From: Tausonia pullulans
Taxonomy: Eukaryota > Basidiomycota > Tremellomycetes > Cystofilobasidiales > Mrakiaceae
Assembly: GCA_951802195.1 (NCBI GenBank)
Contig: OX637627.1
Coordinates: 1 to 64,000 of the forward strand
Direction: 5' to 3'
Length of the DNA stretch: 64,000 bases
Shown: positions 11,071 through 20,748 of the stretch, piece after piece
Numbering within the stretch: the first letter of the stretch is position 1
Layout of the letters: each line of letters begins with the position of its first letter
Made by a program: the position numbers and the translations under genes
The notes under the pieces: model-generated
Database searches by the model: none
Told to the model about the DNA's origin: nothing
Seen by the model: only the letters and a program-made list of their open reading frames with translations

Positions 11071-12101
11071 ATGTCCGCCGCTACTCGTGATCAACGCCCT
11101 TCGGTCGGCATCCAGCTCCAAAGCGGCTCCAGCAAGAAGGATCAACCGGTAGTCGAGGGTTTCGACTTCTCCGCCACCGAAAACGTCAACGAAACGGGGA
11201 CTGTAGAGGACATTCGGCAAACAAGAAAGGAGACTCTCGCATGCGCATTCCGAATCTTCGCCCGCAACCAACTGGGAGTCGGCGTTGTCGGACACTTAAC
11301 GGTTCGAGATCCAGAATGGCCCGATCGGTTCTGGGTCAACCCATTTACCAAGGCCTTCTCGTCCATGACGGCGTCGGATCTGATCCTGATCGACCATCAA
11401 GGCGACGTCGTCTTTGCTTCCCAAGGCAGGACAAGAGTGTACAATCGAGCAGCCTTTGTAAGACGAAGCTCCTCCAACTTTGATTAACACCCTGACGTGA
11501 CACAGCATGCAGCAGCTGACAAAAAAGAATCTATGAATGCCCAGGTTATCCATGCCAAAGTTCACGCTGCTCGACCTGATGTCCTTGCCGTCTGCCACTC
11601 GCACTCATTGTACGGCTCCACCTTCTCAGCATTCGGTCGACTTCCCTCCTTCGCCACGCAGGACTCATTGCAGTTCTACAACGACTTGGCCGTGTACCCA
11701 GCGTTCGGAGGAGTTGTCCTCGCTTCCGAAGAGGCGGATCAAATCGCTAGACACCTTGGCAAGAACAAAGCTGTCATTCTACAGAATCACGGACTTCTGA
11801 CAGTAGGAGGCTCGTGAGTCATGCCTGCATGCGTCGTAAGGAGGTCCAGGTCGCTGACAATGGGTCACTCGCCAGGATCGAGGCCGCCTGTTACTGGTTC
11901 TTGGCTCTAGAGAAGGTCTGCCAGATGCAGCTTCTGATCGACGCCGCCTTTGCCGGCGCGGGCCATGAGGCAATCCTGGTTGGGGAGGAGGAGGCGCGCT
12001 TTACCGTGGCCGAGACGGGAACGGAGGCCAGTGGCCGGTTTCACTTTCAGCCATACCGCGAAGAGGTCGACGTTTTGTCCGGAGGGGATTACAAGTTATA
12101 G
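11071..12101 (+). CDS. Class II aldolase/adducin-domain protein
   Basis: A metal-dependent aldolase/adducin fold protein of about 310 residues in three exons (introns about 11459-11505 and 11815-11875). Visible motifs: GVVGHLTVRDPEWPDRFWVN, LILIDHQGDVV, then HAKVHAARPDVLAVCHSHS with the His pair that binds zinc in this fold, YPAFGGVVLASEEAD, and AVILQNHGLLTVG with a further metal-ligand His. The C-terminal exon reads EAACYWFLALEKVCQMQLLI, typical of fungal members. These fungal proteins are usually of unknown substrate; some act in sugar-phosphate or lignan/aromatic metabolism. Start chosen at the ATG in the context CCACCATG. Confidence 0.9.
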
Positions 12102-12719
12102 AGCCTGCGCTGTCGCGGAATGACTATGCTATAATACCGGGCTTTACTCATGCTTCCAATCAGCAATCGAACACGTATGTGATGAGTCGATGCGCTTGGG
12201 CGCTCATCAGCATCAGGGCTTCAGGCGAATGAGCGGTACTCAATTGCACCCTAGGTATACTCTTCTGGGGTCTCTCCGCCTTCGTCTTTGATGCTCTTGA
12301 CCTCTGGGTCCACTTCTCGCCAATTCAGGGAACAGACAGGACAGAAACGCCCATGGACGACTCGCCTTCATCGATCTGGGCTGCGCTTCACGATGCACCG
12401 GCCATGCAGATCTGCTTGCCAGAGATGTTGATCTTTCTTTCTGACGTCCCGCGCGGTATATAGGCTACTCCTTACACTCTACTGTAGATATCTCGCTCGA
12501 CTTGGCGCGCGAAAGAATTCTACGCCCTCGTTGCTCGACGACGTTCTTTTGCGACCTTAAGCTCAGTCGTTGCTCCGCTACCCCGCGGTCTCCGCCCGCC
12601 CAGCTGATGAGCTTCTGCAGCTCATACTGACTATACTAGCTTTGTTGGGGTTTGTCCCCTCTTCCCGAGCGTGGTTTTCCGGTCTCGCGGTGGGCTGATT
12701 TTATCATTTTCCGCCCATG
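12102..12719. other. Intergenic, no gene recognised
   Basis: About 600 bp after the aldolase-domain gene. It contains a GCGCGGTATATAGGC tract near 12455, TATA-like but without a convincing coding start downstream, and otherwise mixed-composition sequence. No open frame of note, tRNA or transposon protein is visible. It runs into repeat copy C. Confidence 0.5.
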
Positions 12720-13095
12720 TGTCAGGATCTTACGGGTTCACCATATAGGCTCCGCGCCTATGTGGCTGCAGAATCTCGCGGACCCGCCACCTCGGCTCCT
12801 CGACTTTGTAGCATCGCCCTTAATTGCTCAGCTTCCATATTCTTAGCCTCTCTTCAGCCACACTGTCCCACACTCTTTGTTTCTTACCCTTGGCCCATAA
12901 GACGCTTAGTTCATCGTACCTTTTGTTCTGCACTCTGACTACCATTTGGATTCGATAAACCTGCCCAAGACCCCCAAGCGAGCCTGTGTCACTATCAGCC
13001 CTTCAGTCTACGGTTCCATCTACGCCCCTCCTCCCACTCATCATCCTCCGCCTTGAACCTTGGGCCAATCCTAGCACCATGCATCCGACGCTGCA
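12720..13095 (+). repeat. Dispersed repeat, copy C, with hairpin
   Basis: Starts TGTCAGGATCTTACGGGTTC. At 12741-12765 it has an imperfect inverted repeat, CCATATAGGC / GCCTATGTGG around a short loop. The core CAGTTCATCGTACC-like block, TTGGATTCGATAAACC and the AAGCGAGCCTGTGTCAC block match the other copies, and the tail has TTGGGCCAATCCTAGCACC as in copy A. It faces copy D (13745-14165), so the two form a second inverted pair with about 650 bp between them. Confidence 0.72.
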
Positions 13096-13744
13096 CGACC
13101 AGCTTCGTCGGCTATCTCAACTCTCCTACCCCGAATCTTCCGCCACTCACCGTAAAAACTCTCGTCACGCCCTGGGCCTCTGGCTGGAGCCGAATGAAGG
13201 CTTCTTTCTTGTCGTCGCCCCGGTCGTCGTGTACATCTCGGCCTGAAGTCCGCGGCAAGAGCTGCTCGTCATCGATTGGCTCCCTCGCACCCACGTGCAG
13301 CTAGCTCTCAGGCCCCGCGACTTTATAGGCTGGGCAGCCTTGTGACCACCTAGATATATGCTGCTCCGGATTGCAAGACCTGAGGCGTGTGGGTTGAGGT
13401 GGCCTAGCGGAGGAGAATACTTTCTCGTTGGGTGCTGAGAGCCGAGTATGAGCCACCACCGTGGCGTCTCGAGCAAAAAGAAAGACAAGGATCAGCAGCT
13501 GAGCTGAAGCTTCACAGCTCTGGAGGCCCAGAATGATTCAAACGCCCAGAGGTAGACGGCCACTCTCCAGACGGGTAGACAGCAATATCATTTTTGACCG
13601 GCTTCTCGTACGAATATGGTACCGCAGAACAAGTTACGGCCACGTGCTTTGATGTGCACAAGGCGGAACACTGGGTCACTTAAGGCCGATCACTTGCAAA
13701 CAGTGAAAGTTATGTTCGTCTAATACTGGCCATCGTGCCTGAAC
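13096..13744. other. Spacer between repeat copies C and D
   Basis: Unassigned sequence. Short open frames exist on both strands, but none shows a recognisable domain or intron pattern. TATAGGCTGGGCAGCC near 13326 echoes the TATAGGC of the repeat hairpins, so repeat-derived sequence may extend into here. Confidence 0.4.
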
Positions 13745-14165
13745 TTCAAGGGATACGAATGTGTATGAGATCAGCACACTCAGCACGCCCTGTTTGAATT
13801 TGCCCAAGGGTCGATGGCAGAGATGGTTGGGTGAGGAGAGGGGCGTTGGCGATGAAGTGTACTGAGAGTGGTGTCGGGTGATGAAATGGAACTGAAGTGG
13901 TGGAGGTGACACGGGCTCGCTTCAAGGTCTTGGGCAGATTTGTCAAATCCACTGAGTGCAGATCAAAAGATACGATGAACTGAGCGTTTCATGGACTAAA
14001 GAGGAAGAAGAACAAAGAACAGTGTGATTGAAGAGTGGCCGAAGGTGTAGGACCCAGGTAAGCCAGGTCGATGTACGCAGGCGCTGAATCGAGGTGGCGG
14101 GTACACGAGCTTCTGACAGCCACATAGGCGCAGAGCCTATGTAGTAAATCCGTGAGAGCTTGACA
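13745..14165 (-). repeat. Dispersed repeat, copy D, with perfect hairpin
   Basis: On the minus strand it starts TGTCAAGCTCTCACGG at 14165. The stem ACATAGGC / GCCTATGT with a 5-nt loop lies at 14122-14142 and is perfect, corresponding to the hairpin in copy C. The core CTCAGTTCATCGTA, the CTGCCCAAGACC block and AAGCGAGCCCGTGTCACC are conserved, though part of the sequence before the GGATT block is shortened. It is the one copy not close behind a recognised gene. Confidence 0.72.
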
Positions 14166-15118
14166 GGGAAATCCAGGCAACGCGCACCTTCTTTCGCCTG
14201 CCTGCAGAAAGTAGTCGGAATCACCAAAGAGCAATGAAGTCGAGTGAAATTGAAACACGGAGATGATCCCCGTATCTGAGAGAACACCTCTGGAACGGGG
14301 ATAAGGTACCGAAGGAAGACCAGGCAGGGAAAGGCATTAGACTGGACTTACAACCCGCTGGAACCGCGCCAGAATTTTTCAGCGCTAGAGTCCACCATTT
14401 CCGTGTCTATCCTTGATATAGCCGGCTTTATACTGGGTTTGTGGTAACTATCATGATATTATTAGTATTACGGGGTTCACACTTCTTGAGAACTCCCACT
14501 ATGCCCCACCCGCTTCCCAAAGCCAAACCCTGCGGAATCGGCGTTTCGTCTTCGGCCAGGCTTGGGAATAGACAGATATCCCCAACATCTGCGGCTACAT
14601 CGTTCCTTTTCAATTATTCTGACGTTCAGTTCGACAGATTCTCCGCTCGCAATTCGGGCTCCACGCTAGGTCTTTGGTCGACTGTCCTCGAGGACATTTG
14701 TAGACTTTTCTTAAAACAGTTGCACACGCGGCTGATCCCCTCAGCGGGGCGCGCACCGGTCTCATTTGAGAACATGCGAAGGGCAGCCCTAGTCATAAAT
14801 CCGACAAGTCGAGCGACCGGAAGCAAGTGCGTCCAGTCGGCTATCTTGCTAGGTGATAGCTCCGCGTCTTGCTGAGATGCGCGCGGAATTTCCGCTCGCT
14901 TTGCGCCATCAGAGGTCCAAGATTCGGAATCGCTGATTTATCCGACGCGCCGACCTCGGGCGCCCCAGTACGCCTGTGCTACACGGCGATTGCCGACATC
15001 GCCAGCACCGCAGCAACAACGATGGGCGAGTATAAAAGGCGAGTCTATTCGAACTGGAAAGATTTTGTATCCACCTTACACCCTCGGCTTGTGCTTCCCT
15101 CAGCAGCCCGCCTTCTCC
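14166..15118. other. Gene-free stretch before the amidase gene
   Basis: About 950 bp of mixed-composition sequence. Open frames such as that at 14441-14875 show no domain and no coding-like third-position bias. The final 90 bp hold the TATA box of the next gene. Confidence 0.4.
15031..15037 (+). promoter_or_regulatory. TATA box of the amidase gene
   Basis: TATAAAAG lies 82 bp upstream of the amidase start codon (15119), a normal spacing for a fungal TATA promoter. It is one of the few clear TATA boxes in the window. Confidence 0.6.
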
Positions 15119-16868
15119 ATGTCCTCCACTACGACCCTCACTCGCGCCACTTCCGCTTTTCTCCTCCACTCTCCCCATGTGCCCAATCCTCAGATCGACC
15201 CAACCCGGCTCAATGACTCGCTGCACCATTCGTGTCAGTGGGGAAACATGGGTCCGGACGGCAGTGGCATGAATCGCCTCTCGCTCAACGTGAATGACGC
15301 CGAAGTCCGGCGCTGGCTGATCGAGGAGCTGAAGAGTCTCGACTGCGAGGTCAAAGTGCGTTTTGACATCTCTACTGTGCCTCGGCTGGACTTGATCTAA
15401 AAGATATCTCCGCGTTTGCTTACAGGTAGATGCGATGGGGAACATCTTCGGCATCTACCCTGGACAAGACTCTTCTCTTGCGCCAATCGGCATGGGATCC
15501 CATCTTGACACGCAGCCGATAGGCGGACGGTACGACGGAATCCTGGGAGTCCACTGCGGGCTGGAAGTTATCGTACGTCCACGTCCGTATCACTACCACA
15601 CCGTCTTTCACCTCACCTGCTGAAGATTTTGCTTACGGCGAGTCCAGAGAGCGGTTCGAAAGTCAGGGTACAAGACCCACGCTCCTTTAGCTGTTATCAA
15701 CTGGACGAATGAGGAGGGGGCGCGCTTTATACCCTCGATGCTCGGCTCGGGCGTTTGGGCGGGGAGGTACAGCACTGAGTATGGGTGAGGACTTCCGTCT
15801 TCCGACATATTCCCTGTCGTTTGTTTTCATGTTAAAAGCCAACACGTCATCCCTGCAGGCACACCCGGCGGGACATGGCCGGCACAACTGTCCTCTCCGA
15901 GCTAGAATCGCATGGCTTCCTCGGCGAGACACCGTCGACTGTCCATGCGCTTCCACTGAGCGCGCACTTTGAGGTGCATATTGAGCAGGGCCCGATTCTC
16001 TACGACAAGGAGGTTGGCGCCCCGGTCGGACTCGTCAAGGGTATTCAGGGATTCAAGTGGTTCGAGGTCGAGCTTAAGGGAAGGAGCCAGCACGCTGCCA
16101 CTCGTACGTTGCCCTTGACACTCACGACCGCTCGCGTCCTGGCTGATCGAGCGTGGGGTACCCTCCAAGCAATGGGACGACGACTTGACCCTCTCAAGCC
16201 ATTTGCCCAGTTCGCCTTAAAGGCTGAGAGGCTCGCAGTTGAGCATGGAGGGTCAGTGACCATCGGACGGATCGGCTCACGCGAAATGATGAGCACCAAC
16301 TGCGTGCTGCCCTCGATTCAATTTCACCTCGACGTCCGACACCACCAGCTCGCCGCTCTGGTCAACCTGACCGCCGTGCTGAACTCAGCCTTGCGGGAGC
16401 TGCTGAACGAGGGAGAGTACGAGCCGCCAACCTGGAACGTCCTTCTCGAGGCTGATCCGGTCGCCTTCGCCGAGCGCGCCGTGGCGTCCGTACGCCAGGC
16501 GATGGACAAGCGCGACTTCAAGAAGCACGAGCTCATCTCTGGAGCCGGTCACGACTCGTTCGTCCGTCTTTTCTACGCCCTCCTTTGTCGCATTGCCTGA
16601 TTGGCAGCGCTCTTCGGCCCGATAGCGTCCACACGTCCTCCGTTTGCGACACCGCCATGATCTTCGTCCGCTGCCACGAGGGTCTCTCACACTGCGCGGA
16701 GGAATACTCGTCTCCTGAAGACAAGTGCGTTTCTTCCAACTGCTGCTTACGTCGCCTGGAGGCTCCTGCTGACTTGAAGTCTTGGGGGAAATTGTTAGTG
16801 CTGAGGGAGCGCGGGTGCTTCTTGACACTGTCTTGCACTATGACCAGGAGGTCTTCGGCGCAAAATAA
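15119..16868 (+). CDS. Zn-dependent M20 amidase: N-carbamoyl-amino-acid / beta-ureidopropionase type
   Basis: A hydantoinase/carbamoylase-family hydrolase that removes a carbamoyl group from ureido or N-carbamoyl amino acids. Metal ligands and motifs: MGSHLDTQPIGGRYDGILG (His and Asp), INWTNEEGARF (Glu pair), HFEVHIEQGPIL (His), GRSQHAATRT, HELISGAGHDS followed across an intron by TSSVCDTAMIFVRCHEGLSH. The last exon gives GARVLLDTVLHYDQEVFGAK and a stop at 16866. Introns near 15357-15425, 15571-15646, 15787-15859, 16558-16628 and 16726-16792 restore the family frame. About 430 residues, as expected. Role could be pyrimidine catabolism (Pyd3-like) or hydantoin/carbamoyl amino acid use; sequence alone does not separate these. 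Confidence 0.9.
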
Positions 16869-18120
16869 TGAGCATATGACCTTGTGACATCAATGTGGGA
16901 CTCGGTCCTGAGGTCGAGCGTTAATCAAGCCATCTACGCCGAAGGACGGCATTTGATTCGACTGGCCATCCTCCTTGTCCGCGACAACTTCAAGGTAGAT
17001 AGAGAGCCGGCTGACCAAAGGACGGTGAGAATAGCGAAGCGGGTGTCGGAAATGTTGAGTCTCTTGAGAGGCGCCTGCGAGAGAACACTGGTTGCGTTTA
17101 GGACCGCTTTACCGCCGTTCGAGGCAGAACAATACTTCATATGTGTTAAAATCGGATTCTTCTTTGCGCTGCCTCCTTTGTAGATGGACTCAACAGAAAT
17201 GGTAAAAGCAGTGCAGCATCAGTCCACAGGATTGTGAGAAGGAATTCCTTTTGTGAACCAACGAAGAAGCAACTCAGCTGCTGTCACTTAAATTTCGGCC
17301 CTACTTCGCTGCAAGCTTATGCTTGGCCGTCTTGTCAAAGACATCGGTATCATGTTGAAGATAAAATGCCTTATTCCTCCGTCTCAAAATTAGCGAAGTC
17401 GGTCGACGAGCTCCCCAAGAATGGCTTGACTAGCTCCACGATGTGTATCTCATACCAACACCAAGTCGATCGCTGGATAAAGCATCGCGCGCACAGCGAC
17501 AGACTGAGGGTCAAGCCGCCAGCAAAATGAGACCTTGGCCGAACACTCTGTTGAGACTGAACGTCTTGTTTCTAGTGTCTGGTCACACAGTTGGGACGGA
17601 GTCCAGGGGAGGACGCATGGACGCCACTGAGGACAGGCGGAGGGAAGGATCGTATAATGACAGAGGGGACGAGATGGTTGTCAACCCTCTCTTGACAACT
17701 CCGATGACGACGGAAGCCAGCTCTCCTCCAGTAGACGAAAGCAGACGAGCCTGACCGGTAGTCGTCTGGCGCCGGTCGTGAGAAGATCGCTGGCCGGCAA
17801 GCGTCCGGCGGCGGCGGCGGCAGCGGCGGTGGTACAGGCGGGGGGTGCACTGGGTGCGAGTGACCATAGTAGCCGTCAATCGACGAAGGGTGTCCAAAGG
17901 TTGCGTACACGGGCTGATGCTGAGGGGCATGCGGATGCCAGTCCTTGCGCCATCCTGAACTGTTTCCGTTCCCGCTCGGTGAGGATGGTGGGGGTGGGGG
18001 GGAGGCAGGCCGACAGAAGTTGGGGCTAGCCGGGTCGGCAAAAGGCGGGGGAGGAGCAGCAGCGAGTAGCGCACCCTCCTCGCTCTCGACAACGACTTTC
18101 AAACGTGAGCATCCCTCCCG
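16869..18120. other. Gene-free interval, no feature recognised
   Basis: About 1.25 kb between the amidase stop and the zinc-cluster gene start. The right part (17.6-18.1 kb) is GC- and CGG-rich and gives a long proline-rich frame on the minus strand, which I treat as a shadow (see rejected items). This interval is probably the promoter and 5' UTR of the transcription factor. Confidence 0.4.
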
Positions 18121-20748
18121 ATGGACGACAGTGCGACGAGGGAGGCCGAACAGGCAGTCCCAGCTACACGGAAACGGAAGAGGTCGAGGGCCGGCTGCAC
18201 GGGGTGCCGGGACTTCAAGAAGAAGGTCCGTCATCGGCAGCTACGCCCACAACGACTGTCAAGCCCTTCCTGACGCAGCCTTCTCCCCCTCCTTCAGTGC
18301 GACGAGCAGCAGCCCTGTTCAAGATGTGCGACGGCGGGTCGGCCCTGCGTGTATCCTCCTCCTCGAAAGGGCAACATTATGCGAAACAAGGCCCCTCCTT
18401 CGCCCCAGAATGCAGCGCCCATGGTCAGACTAGCGGTCGCGGCTCCACCACAATCGACGCCTCTCGATTGCGTCCCGTCCACCAACCGTTCTGCCCCCAT
18501 CAACTCGTCAACGTCGCCCTCAAGTATCTCGAGAGGTTCTCACCATCCGCATATGAGCGTGACCTGCGCTGGGCCCGATACGGACGACGTGGAGTTGTCA
18601 GAAAACCCAATCCCCTGCCCGCTCTCAGAAGACTTCAGCGGCGACCTGCTTCAGTGGATCAGCGAATTAACCGCGCCAGGCCGAAAGACGCCTTCAGGTA
18701 CGGTGGTACGGAGCCCAGACACGGCTTCACAAGCGCTTGATTCCCAAGAAAGGTGAGTGTGGTGAGCCAGTTTGGCGCTGGAGATCTACGCTGATGCGCT
18801 CCCATACGACTTGTCCAGCCAGCAGTCTCTACTCGAATCCCTCATCTTTGATACGGGCTCCACCCCATCCTCCTTCGGCCAGATGCCCACTGAAACGCCC
18901 CTCAGCCAGTCCAACGACGTCCTTGGTATTCCCTACGACTGCGAGCCCTCGATCTGGAAGGATTTTGCTGAGTCGTCCCTCTGGCACGGGCAACCGCAGG
19001 AGGACTCCACGGCGCGAATGCACACGTCGCTGATGGAATACTTCAAGAATTTCGTCGCCCCAACTGTGAATCATTTCAACCACTATCTTCATAAACGAAC
19101 AGAGAGCTAATTGACTTGTTGGCTCAGATTGTTATCTGTCGCGACACATGTGAGCTTTTCGCTTTTCTTCATTGATTATCTTAAACAGCGTTAACTGACT
19201 CGGGGTCTTTTCTCTCTCTATATGGCGCCTCGGAAACTATTTACCAACCTCTTGCCGAGCTTGTGGCCCAGAACAACAGCAACGTGCTCAAGCAAGCTAT
19301 TCTTCACCTGAGTGCCGTCCACGTCTCCAACTTTCTCTTCGCCTTCGGCAACCCCGACCGGGCGATACTGTTTTCGACTGAAGCGGAGAAGCGGCGGAGT
19401 ATGACGTTGAAGGCGTTGCGAGTCTCGGCCGCGCAGGAAGATAAAGACGCATGTGTAGCGACATCGCCGGTGATAATGCTTCTTCTGACACTCTCTGCAG
19501 TAAGTCGCCTAGCGCTCGTCATTCTCAGCTTGTTTTGCTCATATGTTGTCTCTGCAGTTTCTGCGCGGTGATATGTGAGTGGCTTGTCCCGTCGTTTCAG
19601 TTGGAAGGATGTCAGCAAATCGGTTGATCTGCTTTTGCAGCGACATCGTCCCGACGTACCTCCAGCAGTGCTCAATCTACCTCGCTCGCTTGGCCGACAC
19701 ATTCACTACCGTCAACAGCATGACGTCAAGCTACATCGCGATGGAGGCCCTCTTCACCATCTACTCGGTCTTCCACGCGCTCGCGCAGGACCGGCAAAAG
19801 GACCTGGGCACGCTGTTTGCTGCGTGGACCAAGACACGGTCGCATCCGACGTGGAGGCGGCAGTGGAACGGCATCTCGGAGAGCATCATCGGCATCGTCA
19901 GTCGTTTCTTTCATCCCAGATGTAAACGATTCTCACTCACTCCCCGCTGACCCTGAGCGCGGCAACTCCAGTCAATGGACATGCTCATCCTCCTTGTCCA
20001 GGTCCAGAACCTGTCTTACGAGCACGCCGTCATCGTCACCGCTCTCAAGCGCCTTCCGGACGACATCGAACTTCAACTAATGGCACTCGAGACTAAATCC
20101 AACGCCCAGTCTCTGTACGGCCGGCTGGAGAACCATCACATATGGGAGTCTCAGTTTCAGAAAAACTTTTCGGGTGCGTTCCACGAGCATTCCCCCTACC
20201 TTTCCAATGCTGTCTGTCTAGTCTCAAACTGATGGATCGCCTTTCGCTCGCCTTCAACAGAACGTATTAAGCTCGGACATGAGATCTACCGCCTCGCAGC
20301 ACGGGTCTGCATCCTCTCCAACATCATCACAGATTCGCCACCTGCACGAATTGCTGGCACCGTTGCCGAGTTGGTGCGCCTCTGCACAAAAATACGTGTG
20401 TAGCGACCATCTCCTGACCGGCACTAACTGGTTGCTGACGTATACTTTCTATAGCTCCCGGTTCCGAGATTGGCTGCTGTTGGCCTTGGGTCGTGCGTCT
20501 CTTTACCCCTTTCTAATCTGGATCACTGACGCCGCCCTCCCGCACTTCAGGTCATTGCCTCGGAATCTGAAGAGGCTCAGCGCGAGAAAGTCCTGCCCTT
20601 TATCCGTAGGTGCCAGTGGAAGGGCTCAGCCAATCCTCGGCTCGCGGAGAAAGTTGTTAAGGAGGTCTGGCGCCGGCGAGATGGTGCGGAAGAGGGCGCA
20701 AGCTGGCGTAACGTACTTGCGGAGATGGGGTCGCCCGTCTTACTGTAG
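18121..20748 (+). CDS. Zn(II)2Cys6 transcription factor with fungal-specific TF domain
   Basis: A nuclear DNA-binding regulator. Exon 1 is 35 codons, from ATG 18121 through a basic stretch RKRKRSRAGCTGCRDFKKK; the intron 18226-18297 falls inside the zinc cluster and exon 2 resumes CDEQQPCSRCATAGRPC. The cysteine spacing is exactly C-x2-C-x6-C-x5-C-x2-C-x6-C. A Ser/Pro-rich linker follows, then an alpha-helical region of the Fungal_trans_2 type: NVLKQAILHLSAVHVSNF, IVPTYLQQCSIYLARLAD, SSYIAMEALFTIYSVFHALA, GHEIYRLAARVCILSNIIT, and the tail EKVVKEVWRRRDGAEEGASW. Introns near 18753-18818 and several between 19.1 and 20.6 kb are needed. It lies downstream of the amidase gene and could regulate it or nearby genes; that is inference. 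Confidence 0.85.

Noticed and set aside
17572-18234. Minus-strand 220-codon proline-rich open frame
   Set aside because: It overlaps the antisense of the zinc-cluster exon, its proposed start is antisense to conserved codons, and its composition is explained by a GC-rich CGG tract.
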